Source: Calliopum simillimum
Lineage: Eukaryota > Arthropoda > Insecta > Diptera > Lauxaniidae
Assembly: GCA_951812925.1 (NCBI GenBank)
Contig: OX638368.1
Span: 156,846,492-156,910,491, forward strand
Length of the DNA stretch: 64,000 bases
Reading direction: 5' to 3'
Of this stretch, positions 10,810 through 21,958 are shown one piece after another. The position numbers and the translations under genes are program-made. The notes under the pieces are model-generated. The model saw nothing but the letters and a program-made list of their open reading frames with translations. It was not told the origin of the DNA and searched no databases. Numbering within the stretch: the first letter of the stretch is position 1; the number at the start of each line of letters is the position of its first letter.

Positions 10810-11137
10810 AAAATACTAATGTTTTCTAACATAAAAGTTTAAAAAAAAAATAAAAAAAGTTAAAAAAAAGATAATAAGTTGTTGCTATAATTCAAACGAC
10901 TGCATTTTTAACTACATATTACTCCAGGTTATATGGCTAAAAGTTTTCATGACTTGTGAGATCGCTTCAGAAATTGAGAAAAACGCTGATTTTTGCAAAT
11001 TTATTGATAGAACAATTCCGTTTCCAGATTGGAAATTCGGCTTACTGGCTGGATCAGATTTTTTTCATCTACTTATATATTTCGAAAACATAGAGCTGCG
11101 CCATAACCCTAAAAACTACTACTAGCCCATGTTTTCC
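10810..11137. other. Unassigned AT-rich stretch
   Basis: Poly(A)-rich near 10840-10870; nothing else recognised. Confidence 0.35.
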
Positions 11138-11910
11138 AGCCCCTACAAAAATTTTATAAAAATATCAAAAAAATTCCTCATTGCCGGGAGAGGAACAAAA
11201 TTTTCGCAGACACCCATTAATTTTTTTTCTCCAAAATTTTTTTCAAATATACTGGCACCTTTAATCCCCCTCCCCCTTAAGAGGCTTCCCATACAAAATT
11301 GATTATTTCTATCTAAATTTTGTATAGAAGGCTCCTTAAGGGGTGGAAAAAGGAGAATCGGGTAGTGGAGAAAAATGTTGAGGAGGAAAAATTAATGGAG
11401 GTCGGTGAACATTTTTATCGCCTCCCGGCCATAAGGAACTTTGTTGGTATTTTAATCACCCCTTAACGAGTAAAAAGTAGTATGTTTGAGAGAAATGTTG
11501 GAAAGGAAAAAGTAATGAAGTTTGTTTGCTATATTTATCAAAATATGGTATGGGAGCCCCCTTAATTAGTGAAAAAAGGGCTAATATGCTAGAAAAAAAT
11601 ATTGGAAAGAAAAAGTTTATGACGATAGGTGAAAATTTTTCCCACTTCCGGCAATGAGGAATTTTTTTTTATATTTTTATCAAAATTTTGTATGGGAGCC
11701 CCCTAAAAGTGTGGATAAAAGGGGTACATTCGAGAAAAATGTTTAAGATGAAAAATTAATGGGGGTCGACGAACAGTTTTGCTTTCTCCCGGCAATGAGA
11801 AAAGTTCTAATTTGTTTATCAAAACTTTGTATGGGAGCCCTCTTAAGGGGTGGAAAAAAGGGGGTGATAAGTTCGACAGAATTATTGGAGAGGCAAAGTT
11901 AGATAGACGT
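11138..11910. repeat. Inverted plus tandem repeat cluster (TATGGGAGCCCCCTTAA units)
   Basis: Degenerate units of about 100-140 bp contain TTTTGTATGGGAGCCCCCTTAA, GGTGGAAAAAGG, AAATGTTGGAGAGGAAAAA and CCTCCCGGCAATGAGGA. GGGAGCC-type anchors are near 11551, 11693 and 11831, with diverged ones near 11324 and 11450. The first unit (about 11138-11300) is in the opposite orientation (CCTCATTGCCGGGAGAGG near 11177), so the cluster is a head-to-head arrangement. No terminal repeats or target duplication were seen; the 70-codon minus frame at 11703-11915 is repeat translation. Confidence 0.6.
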
Positions 11911-11961
11911 TTCATATTGGCCCTATGCTTCTCCTAGGAGTTGAAAGAGAATACATACATA

Positions 11962-12784
11962 TAGTAAATTCGGGTAATGTGGTTACCTTTTTCATTTTTC
12001 GCCAATTTCTACCAAAGTAATCGTAGAAGGTAAGTTTGGTCAATTAATTTGTATTAGTTATTCTATTGTTATTATTATCAGATAGTTTATAAACTAAAAC
12101 ATTATCATTTTCAAGCATGAAGCCAGATAAATTGGCATTACTTAAAAATAGCTGAAAAAGAAAAGTGTCGGTGTCCATTTATTTTAGATTATAATTGCTA
12201 TGAAATAGCTGTATAGGCTTATTAAAGAATATTTTTTAGTAAAATAAACCAAATTCATACTAACTAGTGAATAAGTAATAAGGGATACCGAATCATACGC
12301 AAAATACTACTCCATATTACTCAAACTCGGGTATCCCACACATGTAATTAGCTTTTTAAGGCGTAATAGTAATAAGTGTTGATATACGTTATATAATATG
12401 GGTTAGTCCACATTACCCGAACACATCAATTTTTTTAAATAATCATTTAATATATAAAAGAAATGTTAAATCAGACGTGCTCATGTATTTTTTTCGTTGA
12501 ATAATAACTCCACAAATGCATAAGGATTATTTGAATTTTAGAAAACAGAGTTCGGAGGCAGTAATTTACTTATTCAGAGCTTCCTAAAAAAAGTCAAATT
12601 GACCTCACAGCATATGTTAAGAAATTGCACACTTGTAAGGAGCATAATAGAACAACCGAAGAGCGTAAAAAATATGTTTTTCTTTAATGTGCACAAATAA
12701 CCAGAATTGTTATACAGTCTTTAATATGGGAAATAAAAGGGTGCACCACATTATCCGCATAGTCCGCATTATCCTAACTTACTC
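11962..12784. mobile_element. TA-flanked MITE with gggtaatgtgg-type ends
   Basis: The left end (TA)TAGTAAATTCGGGTAATGTGG and the reversed right end (TA)GAGTAAGTTAGGATAATGCGG match at about 18 of 23 positions, with TA on both flanks (11960-11961, 12785-12786). The motif recurs internally (ACTCGGGTATCCC near 12325; CCACATTACCCGAAC near 12410; CCACATTATCCGC near 12746). The element is 823 bp, non-coding, and similar in layout to 6273-6827. Confidence 0.65.
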
Positions 12785-12786
12785 TA

Positions 12787-15700
12787 CATACAAAGTTAGT
12801 AGGGGTCAGTGAACATATTACGCTCTTGCGGTCTATCTGCAGTATTAATAGAATGATCTATGAAAACACAACCAAAATTCAAATAAACAGAGAGCTCTAG
12901 ACTAAACCTTGGTGAATTTGGATAAGAGGGCATGGTATCTCACATGCGAGAAAAATCTTCAAAATTACTCAAAGCATTATTTAAGATAATGCACCTGCAA
13001 GAAACATTTTTAAAATTTTTATGTGACAGAATTGGTTCCAAGACATCTAACAATCTTTCTATTTTGAGGAAAGTAGTCTCATATCACCACGTCAAGCAAC
13101 AACCCTAACACAAATGAAATGTATTAGCTACATACATCTACTAATGAAACAAATGTACGAGTTTTTCCCATTATGAAGGAGAATTATGAACTTAATATTC
13201 CTTTGCAAGGCGTCAAAACCAAAGACACATTGGTAAAACGTCGTACTGTTACCTGTTCCAGTATGAAAACCAAATTTATTAATAAAACTTCTTTTATAAA
13301 AGTATTTGTCTGACTTATATGGGCAATGAAAGTACGGGCAAAAATATGAGATTAGATCAATTTTGACTTACTTCAGAATTTTGTCTTTTATTCAGCAGAA
13401 TAAAAACCACAGTTTTAACCTATGACATGATAAGGTCGGTTAAGTCAGCGTGCGTTTCATTTTCTGAAAAAAAAAAATTATGCATTTGTACTAACGATGC
13501 TTGGGAAGAGATATAGCGTTGTGTCAAAAAAATAAGTATGAGTGAAATCCTAATGAAATTGAATATGATAAAGGAAAAAGCAGAAATTAAGCAAAGAGAT
13601 TTCATCTAATTGAAAGCATCAATTCAGTGCTAACAAATATAAAATAAAATTACAATATACAAATGGGAATTCATTAAGAGACACAGCACCATTAAAAAAC
13701 CACTTTATTTCAGGAGACAGTCGAAATCAAGAGAAAAAGTGTCAACTTACCTGTGATGTGACAATGTGAATATAATTCCACTAACTCTCTCTCCTCCGCC
13801 CTTCCTTTCCCATTTTAATGCTGAAAATGTAAAATTTACATTTGTAATTCAAAAAGATAAAAGTGTCGCATTTGCATTAAAAATGTTAATTTAACAAATT
13901 AGCATAAAATGATTTTTGTGCTGCCAAATATCATGATGATGATTTCTAATGCTTAAGATACATAAGGTGCGAGTTCTTTAGTAAAAATAATATTCGCACA
14001 AATTTATGTGTTCGTTTTTAAAAAAGAAATTAAACAAAAGATTAATCCACTAAAAAAATACACTGGAGAACGGGTCCAAAAATATTGTGTATTTAAGATC
14101 AAATTTCTAAAATTTTTTATTTCTACACCCCATTTGCTAAATACTTAGTATCAAGTTGAACTTTATAAATTTTCTTTAATGTGCGTGCTCCAGTCAAAAT
14201 TGTACAATTTTTCGAAAAAACAACCCTCATCAAAACATTTATATGAAAAAAGTAAAATCTTAATGCTTAATGTAATCTGCTTAAAATTTGGCCACGAGGT
14301 CAGAATCAGCTGAAGGTAGCCTTTGAGTGTGTGTATTTGCGCTGGGTCTTTGAATTTTGAAAAATAATGTTAATGCTTATTTTCCATACTACTTATATAC
14401 ATATGTCCATTTAACTTACGCATATAAAGCATGTGGTTTTATATATGTACAGAGCAACCTTTTGCGGCTACCAAATTTCATATCCTTTTTAAGGCTATCT
14501 TCTGAAATATGTATGTATGCATGTGTGGATAAAATTAATTATCAAAAACAAAAAAGTTAAATTTAAATTCTGTTTCATTTTTAACATTTAATGCTCTCCA
14601 TCGACCACAAAACTCTAAATTGTAACACATTCTATACACACACAAATGTACCACAAACACACACTACTTAAAATTGTTACAATTCATATAATAATCCTTT
14701 TTTTTCACAAACCGAACAATACACCATCCATGTCCTTATGTATATGACTACAATTTGCATGCATCCAATTTGATGTGAATCCTTTTTTTGTAATTTGGAA
14801 AATTAATTTTTGGTTTCAAAGGATTGAATTTATATAAAAAGGAACTTTTTTTCTCTTTGCCTTTTTTATATTTATTACGCATTATGAATAAATTTGGTGT
14901 GTATGTTTATTAGACTGTAACCAAAAAAACAAAAACTACTAATTTTAATTTTTTTAGAGATTTTAATTCTACACCCACACTAAGAATTCTTTTACAGCTT
15001 CAATCTTTAATTCAACAATGAACAATTAAACAGCATGCTCTCCAAGCGGGAGTCGATAATCCCATTCCAGATGACTCGTGCAGAAGTTTTACAAGATTTT
15101 CTGAAGGTCCATGCTGGGTGTAAAGCTGTGAATTTTGAAAGGATTTCTCCCCAATTCACTTAGTATCAGGCCTTTAGCCAGAGCAATGATTAGCTCTTAC
15201 TAACAATTTTATGTTCCAGAGTTGTAAGAAAGCTTAGCACCCCATAGAGAAAAACTGGTCTAACTACAAATTCGCACCAACAAAAATAAACCTTTGTTGA
15301 TCTTTGTAAAATAAAGCAAAACGCTTTTCTTTAAAAGCATTTTTTTTTTTTTTTTTTCAAATACAGATTCATGCATAACTGCACTACTTAAAATAATCAA
15401 CTAAGGCTTCATAATACCATAAAACCATTATCGATTTGCTATTTTGTTCTTTAATTTGTGGTCGTTAACATATTTAAGTATTTACATAAGGGGTTGTCTA
15501 AAAAAACCACCATCTCTTGAGTACTGCTCGTTTCCGCTTTAAAAGTTTTTTTTTTATGTCGCTCATATCAAATTTTTCATACATTTTTAGTTCTTCATAA
15601 TTATGATGTACGAAAAATAATGAAAATTATTTTGGAAAATAGAGTGGTACCTGGAGACCAATCCCTGCTCGGTATGGACTATAATATAATCTGATCATTT

Positions 15701-16002
15701 CGAGTCGATATTTTTTACTTTCACATTTTTTATGTGGTGGAATTCGTATCTTTTCGCCTACAAATGTTGAAGGAATCGAATAAAAATAAAAATATTTTGA
15801 ACTCCAATCAAACCACATTTGTCAAAATTGGTTCAGTAGTTTTAATTTCAATATTTCCATTAGTTAAAAGGTGGACTTGGCATTACTTAAATATTGCCAA
15901 TTTCTTGTCAAGTGCATTTCTGCGATGATCAAAACTCGTTTATCAAATTTTATTAAAATATTTTATACAGTTTTAGAAATGAAAAGTTAAGGGTTTTTTA
16001 GC
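12787..16002. other. Long unassigned stretch
   Basis: AT-rich sequence without a recognised gene. It holds a pyrimidine-rich tract (CTCTCTCTCCTCCGCCC near 13785), scattered CA-rich sequence near 14636-14670, and an 18-T run at 15340-15357 that could be the reversed poly(A) of an unrecognised insertion. The phrase AAAATTGGTTCAGTAGTTTT near 15825 resembles sequence common in dispersed insect repeats. Confidence 0.4.
15340..15357. repeat. Poly(T) run
   Basis: Eighteen T residues. It could be a simple homopolymer or the reversed tail of a retroposed sequence; no source element was recognised next to it. Confidence 0.7.
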
Positions 16003-16004
16003 CA

Positions 16005-16025
16005 TATTATTATTATTATTATTAT
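16005..16025. repeat. (ATT)n microsatellite, likely 3' tail of the retrotransposon
   Basis: Seven ATT triplets on the plus strand, which are AAT repeats at the 3' end of the minus-strand element. Simple-repeat tails are typical of CR1/L2/I-type retrotransposons. Confidence 0.65.
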
Positions 16026-16286
16026 TTCTTTATTAGCTAAAAAATAACTGTTACATTTAAAATTTTTGTACAGCTTGATTTTTCAATTTTAAAATATTTA
16101 ACAAATTTAACAAATTTAAAAATTTTAGTGGATATGTAATGAAATAAAATCTACCACAAGTTTTTTAAAAAAACGGCAGGTGGCACTCGGGGAGTGGCCG
16201 ATGATATTGGAAGCTAATGCTTATTATAAGCTATGTGAAATGTATATATCTATATATATGAGCGCCCCTCTTACGTTCGAAAAATA

Positions 16287-16289
<3 letters not shown>

Positions 16290-16318
<29 letters not shown>
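16290..16318. repeat. (GA)14 microsatellite
   Basis: Uninterrupted GA dinucleotides within the 3' non-coding part of the retrotransposon, followed by a TATATG/GTATAC-rich tract (16340-16400). Confidence 0.85.
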
Positions 16319-16491
16319 CATGAGCTGGTGCGCGCAATGTTTATAAACATATATATATGTATACATACATATATACTGTATACTGTACTTTGTATACAGT
16401 ACGTCTCTATTTTTATATGTGTGACGCATTTTCGTTGCAAACATCCGTTACACTTTTTCGTTGCATGTTTTCGCTGTTCAGACTCTGCCTC

Positions 16492-17030
16492 TCAAAACGT
16501 CCGATAAGGAAGCATTAGCTTCCAACAATGGAAATTATTTTCATTTTTGATTAAAGCTGGTAGGGAGTTATATAGTTTTAAGCCATTATACAGAATTGAA
16601 TTCTGAGTACTACTCTTGTTGAATCTTTCTAATCTGAAGTCATTTGCTCCTCTCAAATGATAAAGTTGGATGTCCCTGACATAAACAAGCTCATCTTGAA
16701 GATATTCCGGAAATACTCCGTGCTTTACATTGAACACAAATATCAGGACTCTTAACGTCAAACGCTGTTTAACATTCAACCACAGTAACATTTGCAACAT
16801 ATAGGACGAAGGGGTGTAGATATTGCTCTTTATTATTATACGCATTGCTTTATTTTGCAAAGTTTGTAGTCTATTCTTAACACTAGTATTGCACATATAT
16901 AGAATGGTTGCACAATAATCGAAATGCGGCAAAATTATTGTATTGAAAATCATTACCGCATTTCCAAAGTTAAGTCGTTTTCTGATTCTGCTCAAAAAGC
17001 CCACTTTTTTACTAATTTTGTTGCATATGG
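16492..17030 (-). pseudogene. Retrotransposon reverse transcriptase, C-terminal part (downstream of insertion)
   Basis: This frame runs about 180 codons to a TGA stop and is the thumb and C-terminal region of the same ORF2 found at 19835-21507. Recognisable pieces are ICNKISKKVGFLSRIRK, then IILPHFDYCATILY, RLQTLQNKAMRII and, near the end, LYNSLPALIKNENNFHCWKL. These match the typical end of CR1/L2-like polymerases. The annotated methionine and the next residues come from the palindrome end, so the native sequence begins at about the ICNK motif (about 17027). No stop interrupts this part. The C-terminal 16 bases of WKLML recur inverted at 16208-16223. Confidence 0.85.
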
Positions 17031-19834
17031 GCCATTCCATCAATTGGCGACATGGTTTTGTACCCGTGGTTCTCCGATTTTGACCAAACTATAGAATATC
17101 ATAATATAGACCAGAAGAAGAATATCCGTCAACTTTTTAGTGGTCAAAGTTGCTCCACTGTTTTTTGGCGCGCAATTCAAATTTCGATCAAACGAAAAAA
17201 TGACTATTTCTTTTATTTTTTAACGACCTGAAAATTGAGTGCAAGAAATTTTGAAGTTATACAATTCTATGTAAAAAAATCTCAGCTTTCCGATAAAAAT
17301 ATTCTCAAAATCCAAAAAAATTTTCAAAATCCAAAAAAAACATTTTTTTCCAAAAAACCAGTTTTTTGTGCTTTTCCCCCAACTTTTTTTCAAAATTGAC
17401 TTTTCCATTCGATTCCTCGTTCAATTTTACATAAGTATCAGTGTTCAAAAATATGGGACTCTGATCCCATGAACAGCAAAAAAAATCCAAAGTTATCGCT
17501 ACACGGCGCAGTCTGTTCGCTTAGAAGGTTGTGTGCAGGAGGCAAATAACACTATGCAACAAATGAGTAAAAATTTTTTCCCCAGGGAATGCCATTATTC
17601 ATTTTATATGTAAAATGGGCTGCTGATTCCGAAAATTGCATTATTTTTTTTTTTTATTTCGTGTCGTTTTTGAGATATCGGTCATTTTCGGTTTTCGGAC
17701 CAAAAAAAAGAGATAGGCCCATTTAAATACAAATATCTCAAGAACCAATATTTGTGTTCAAACGTATTATATCTCATATTAAAGATAATTAAATTACCTC
17801 CAAATGATATTCACATTACTTTTTGGTTGGTTTGTTAGTTTCGGCGGAATAAATTGATTTCTAAAAAAAACATTTTTTTTTTTCGAAAAAATTAACAAAA
17901 AATCAAAATCAACTGCAGATTTATACAACAAAAAATAACTTTTTTATAATTTTTCTTTCTTTTGTATCATAGACTATATATTTGTAAAGAAAATAAGATA
18001 CCATTTAAAAAAATCGATGGAAAAATGTAAAAGTTGTATACAATTCATTGAAAAGTTACCAAAATGCGTTTTTCCCAATTTTTTTGTTTTTATGTAATAA
18101 ACTGTTCGATAATATGAAACTTTTTGTAAAACACATGAGAAAATCCAAAAAATTCTTAAAGTAGGCGTTAAAATAAAATACCCGTGTCTCGTCGTTTTTC
18201 TCCAGCACGTCAGATTTTTTTTAATCGATTCTTGAAGTTTTTTAATCCACTGTACATGAAAAATACAAAAATAGCGCATTCTTGTGTTAAATCGATGAAT
18301 TTAACTATATGATCCTTACATTTGAGGTGTATTATGTGTTCAGTAAACTTATGCAGGATATTACGAGGAATATTTTTGTAGACAATTTTAACCCTCTAAG
18401 ACCCTTACATGTGGGTCATTTTGACCCCCTCACATTTAGGTCAAAATGACCCACATGTGGGGGTTTTAGAGGGTTAAAATTGTCTACAAAAATATTCCTC
18501 GTAATATCCTGCATAAGTTTACTAAACACATGATACACCTCAAATGTAAGGAACATATAGTTATTTGCATCGATTTAACATAAGAATGCGTTATTTTTGT
18601 TTTTTTCATGTACAGTGGATTAAAAAACTTCAAAAATCGATTAAAAAAAAATCTGACGTGCTGGAGAAAAACGACGAGACACGGGTATTTTATTTTAACG
18701 CCTACTTTAAGAATTTTTTGGATTTTCTCATGTGTTTTACAAAAAGTTTCATATTATCGAAGTTTATTACATAAAAACGAAAAAATAGGGAAAAACGCAT
18801 TTTGGTAACTTTTCAATGAATTGTATACAACTTTTACATTTTTCCATCGATTTTTTTAAATGGTATCTTATTTTCTTTACAAATATATAGTCTATGATAC
18901 AAAAGAAAGAAAAATTATAAAAAAGTTATTTCTTCTTGTATAAATCTGCAGTTGATTTTGATTTTTTGTTAATTTTTTCGAAAAAAAAAAAATGTTTTTT
19001 TTAGAAATCAATTTATTTCGCCGAAACTAACAAACCAACCAAAAAGTAATGTGAATATCATTTGGAGGTAATTTAATTATCTTTAATATGAGATATAATA
19101 CGTTTGAACACAAATATTGGTTCTTGAGATATTTGTATTTAAATGGGCCTATCTCTTTTTTTTGGTCCGAAAACCGAAAATGACCGATATCTCAAAAACG
19201 ACACGAAATAAAAAAAAAAATAATGCAATTTTCGGAATCAGCAGCCCATTTTACATATAAAATGAATAATGGCATTCCCTGGGGAAAAAATTTTTACTCA
19301 TTTGTTGCATAGTGTTATTTGCCTCCTGCACACAACCTTCTAAGCGAACAGACTGCGCCGTGTAGCGATAACTTTGGATTTTTTTTGCTGTTCATGGGAT
19401 CAGAGTCCCATATTTTTGAACACTGATACTTATGTAAAATTGAACGAGGAATCGAATGGAAAAGTCAATTTTGAAAAAAAGTTGGGGGAAAAGCACAAAA
19501 AACTGGTTTTTTGGAAAAAAAATGGTTTTTTTGGATTTTGAAAATTTTTTTGGATTTTGAAAATATTTTTATCGGAAAGCTGAGATTTTTTTACATAGAA
19601 TTGTATAACTTCAAAATTTCTTGCACTCAATTTTCAGGTCGTTAAAAAATAAAAGAAATAGTCATTTTTTCGTTTGATCGAAATTTGAATTGCGCGCCAA
19701 AAAACAGTGGAGCAACTTTGACCACTAAAAAGTTGACGGATATTCTTCTTCTGGTCTATATTATGATATTCTATAGTTTGGTCAAAATCGGAGAACCACG
19801 GGTACAAAACCATGTCGCCAATTGATGGAATGGC
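17031..19834. mobile_element. 2.8 kb near-perfect palindrome (foldback element) inserted in a retrotransposon
   Basis: The left arm 17031-18426 is the reverse complement of 18439-19834, leaving a 12-bp loop (18427-18438). Coordinates pair to a constant sum of 36865 at the ends, at 17221/19644 and at the innermost 16-bp stem; one internal check is off by one base, so small indels are rare. By eye the arms differ only at scattered bases. The ends read GCCATTCCATCAATTGGCG and CGCCAATTGATGGAATGGC. The innermost hairpin is GTGGGTCATTTTGACC against its complement. There is no transposase; mirrored frames (minus 17974-18279; plus 18565-18808) are the same sequence on opposite arms. It sits between two halves of a reverse transcriptase, so insertion boundaries are well bracketed, but no clear target duplication was seen. 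Superfamily unknown. Confidence 0.88.
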
Positions 19835-21507
19835 ATCAGCATGTTCATTAAAATTTAATTGCTTGTCGATTATCACCCCTAAGTATTTTATTGAATTAAC
19901 TTCATTTATGGTTTCACTGCCGATTTGTAATTGAATGCTTTCATTTGAGTTTAATATTATAAATTTAGTTTTATCAACATTTAGTTTCAGTTTATTCATG
20001 CTTAGCCATGATTCTAAATTATTCAAGTCCTCTCGAAGTTTATCACGAATGTCACTTAGATTTTTGCAATCAATGTATAATAGTGTGTCATCCGCAAACA
20101 AAGCAATATTGCACCATTTCAACACTGAATTTATTTCATTAATATACAGCAAAAAGAGGTCAACTCCTAATGTTGACCCTTGTGGCACTCCAATATCGAC
20201 AGCTTTTTCTTGTGAAATAATATCCACAACTTTTGTACTTTGTGATATACCATATACTTAGATACGATTCAAACCATCTCTTTTCAACACCTCTTTTTCC
20301 ATAGCATTCCAATTTTTAAATGAGGACACTGCGATCAATAGTTTCAAATGCTCTTTTAAAATCGAGGAAAATAGCAACAACCTTGTTACCAATATCAATC
20401 TTCTTTTTCCATTCGTGGATTGTCCATATTAACGCCGTTTCGCAAGAGTGCCCCGATCTAAATCCCGATTGTTGCTTGATTATAATATTATTTTCTTTTA
20501 TGAATTTAACAAGTTGCTTACTAACAACTTTCTCAATAGTTTTTTCAAGGATTGGTAACATATTTATTGGTCTAAATTCAACTGTTACTTTTGGATTAAC
20601 GACTTTTGCGACCGGAACCACTATAGATTTTTTAAAATCCTCGGAAACGCACCTTCACTCAAAGAAGTATTTATTATATTGAGGATATCATTTTTTACAC
20701 TGTCAAAGTTTTCCAGCAATATTTTCGCACTTAGACCAAATAAATCCTTCTTGTTATTCATTCCTTTAAGAACTTCTTTCAAGTTTCCGAATGTTTGCAG
20801 TTCAAAGCGAAAATTGTTTTCAATTGGACAAATATTTGACACGTACGGCACATTTACAATTGATCTATTTAATTTAACAACACTGTCTACGAAAAAATTG
20901 TTCAAGTAATTTGCTATTGCACTCGGGTTATTTTCTATTGCACCATTTATATTCAGACTAGATATATCTTTCCGATTATCTCCTTATACTAAATTTTTTA
21001 TTGCACGCCACAGTCCCTTTTGATCACCACTTTTGGAAGTTATCTCATATTGCACGTATTTATTTTTCGCATTATTAATTCTTTGTTTATACTTATTTCT
21101 AGCTAATCTATATATATTCCAGTCTTCAGTATTATTAGTTATCACAGCTTTATTAAAATAGTTAATTTTTATCAAGTTTAAGTTTTTCAACTCTTGATTG
21201 TACCACGGAGCAGTTTTATTGTTATTATTGATTATCTTATCAACTGTCATAGCATCCAATATATTTTTGATTTTATTTTCCAACGATTCAGTATATGTAT
21301 CCACATCAACACCATGTTCGAAGCTTTCACTATTATTCCACAATCTTTCGAAGGTAGCTCTGCTATAATTGCACACTTTGATTTTCTTTGGCTCATTCTG
21401 CGGCTTGGTAGGAATATTGACTAGAATTTCTATTGTTTTGTGATCGGATATCTTGTTCTGTTTATCTATTTGGGAGGTGGGATGTGATATTTTACCCTCT
21501 TTTCACT
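19835..21507 (-). pseudogene. Retrotransposon endonuclease tail and reverse transcriptase, N-terminal part (upstream of insertion)
   Basis: Minus-strand reading gives, in order: the endonuclease end with ISDHKTIEILV (about 21420-21460); a linker with APWYNQELKNLNLIK and RLARNKYKQRINNAKNKY (20984-21376); LNNFFVDSV; RT motifs RPINMLPILEKTIEK, QQSGFRSGHSCETAL, FLDFKRAFETIDR (20316-20640); then GVPQGSTLG (about 20180), LFADDTLLYI (about 20075-20105), WLSMNKLKLNVDKTKF and IKYLGVIIDKQLNFNEHAD, where the palindrome cuts in. Damage: an in-frame TAA at about 20981, a one-base loss near 20644, an early TAA near 20316 and a frameshift near 20255-20265. The catalytic FADD box is preserved. The endonuclease N-terminus is absent. 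The damage is in the retrotransposon, not in the palindrome, but which came first is unknown. Confidence 0.87.
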
Positions 21508-21509
21508 GA

Positions 21510-21679
21510 AAAGTGCCTTATGGCAAGTAAACTCTATATAATTTATTTCAGAAGGATCGATTAATCAGTTTTCTTTTAATAGCATTTTAAAATTTTTTAG
21601 GCAATGCCACGCCCTTGAACGAGTTTTCCTTAATAAATCGACATATCACATAATAATCATTGCTTACAATGATATAAGC
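21510..21679. repeat. Left part of a degenerate tandem repeat interrupted by the hAT insertion
   Basis: Contains GGCAATGCCACGCCCTTGAACGAG near 21600, recurring as GGTGGTGCCACGCTCTTCAACGAG near 23915 on the other side of the hAT element. The GGCGTGGCAC theme also resembles the internal units of the DINE-1-like copies, so this may be a diverged relative. Confidence 0.5.
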
Positions 21680-21958
21680 TCCTAAGCCAGTGTTGCCAGG
21701 TAGGTTCTCCTTTTTTCCCCCAGATTGCACGAGATTTCCCCTAAATGTGGTTTTTTGACGAAATTTCCCCTAAATGGAAAAAAAAAAACAAAAAAAAAGT
21801 TCCAAATATCAAAATGAAATTAATATTTTTCATTACGAAATTTTTCCCAAATTCTGGACTTTTGACAAAATTTCTCCTAAGTATGGAACATTTATATTTT
21901 GGTAACAAAAAAAAAAAATTTTTACAAATTTCAAAATGAACTGAATGTTGTTTCAATA

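Larger units (their letters stand above)
16003..21507 (-). mobile_element. CR1/L2-like non-LTR retrotransposon, 5'-truncated, split by a 2.8 kb palindrome
   Basis: On the minus strand the element starts inside the endonuclease domain (about 21507) and runs through the linker and reverse transcriptase, ending in a 3'UTR with a terminal (AAT)n tail (16005-16025 on the plus strand). The RT is interrupted by the palindrome at 17031-19834. Without that insert the copy is about 2.7 kb, well short of a full 4-6 kb element. Premature stops and frameshifts show it was inactive. The grouping rests on an SDH endonuclease motif, FADD, GVPQGS and the style of the C-terminal domain; the exact clade (CR1, L2, Daphne, Kiri) cannot be fixed by eye. 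Confidence 0.8.

Noticed and set aside
15340..15357. Poly(A) tail of a minus-strand processed pseudogene
   Set aside because: No coding or UTR-like sequence recognisable next to the T-run.
17974..18808. 101-codon minus frame and 66-69-codon plus frames with almost the same sequence
   Set aside because: They are mirror images on the two arms of the palindrome; no recognised domain.
20320..20682. 120-codon plus-strand frame
   Set aside because: Antisense shadow of the minus-strand reverse transcriptase.
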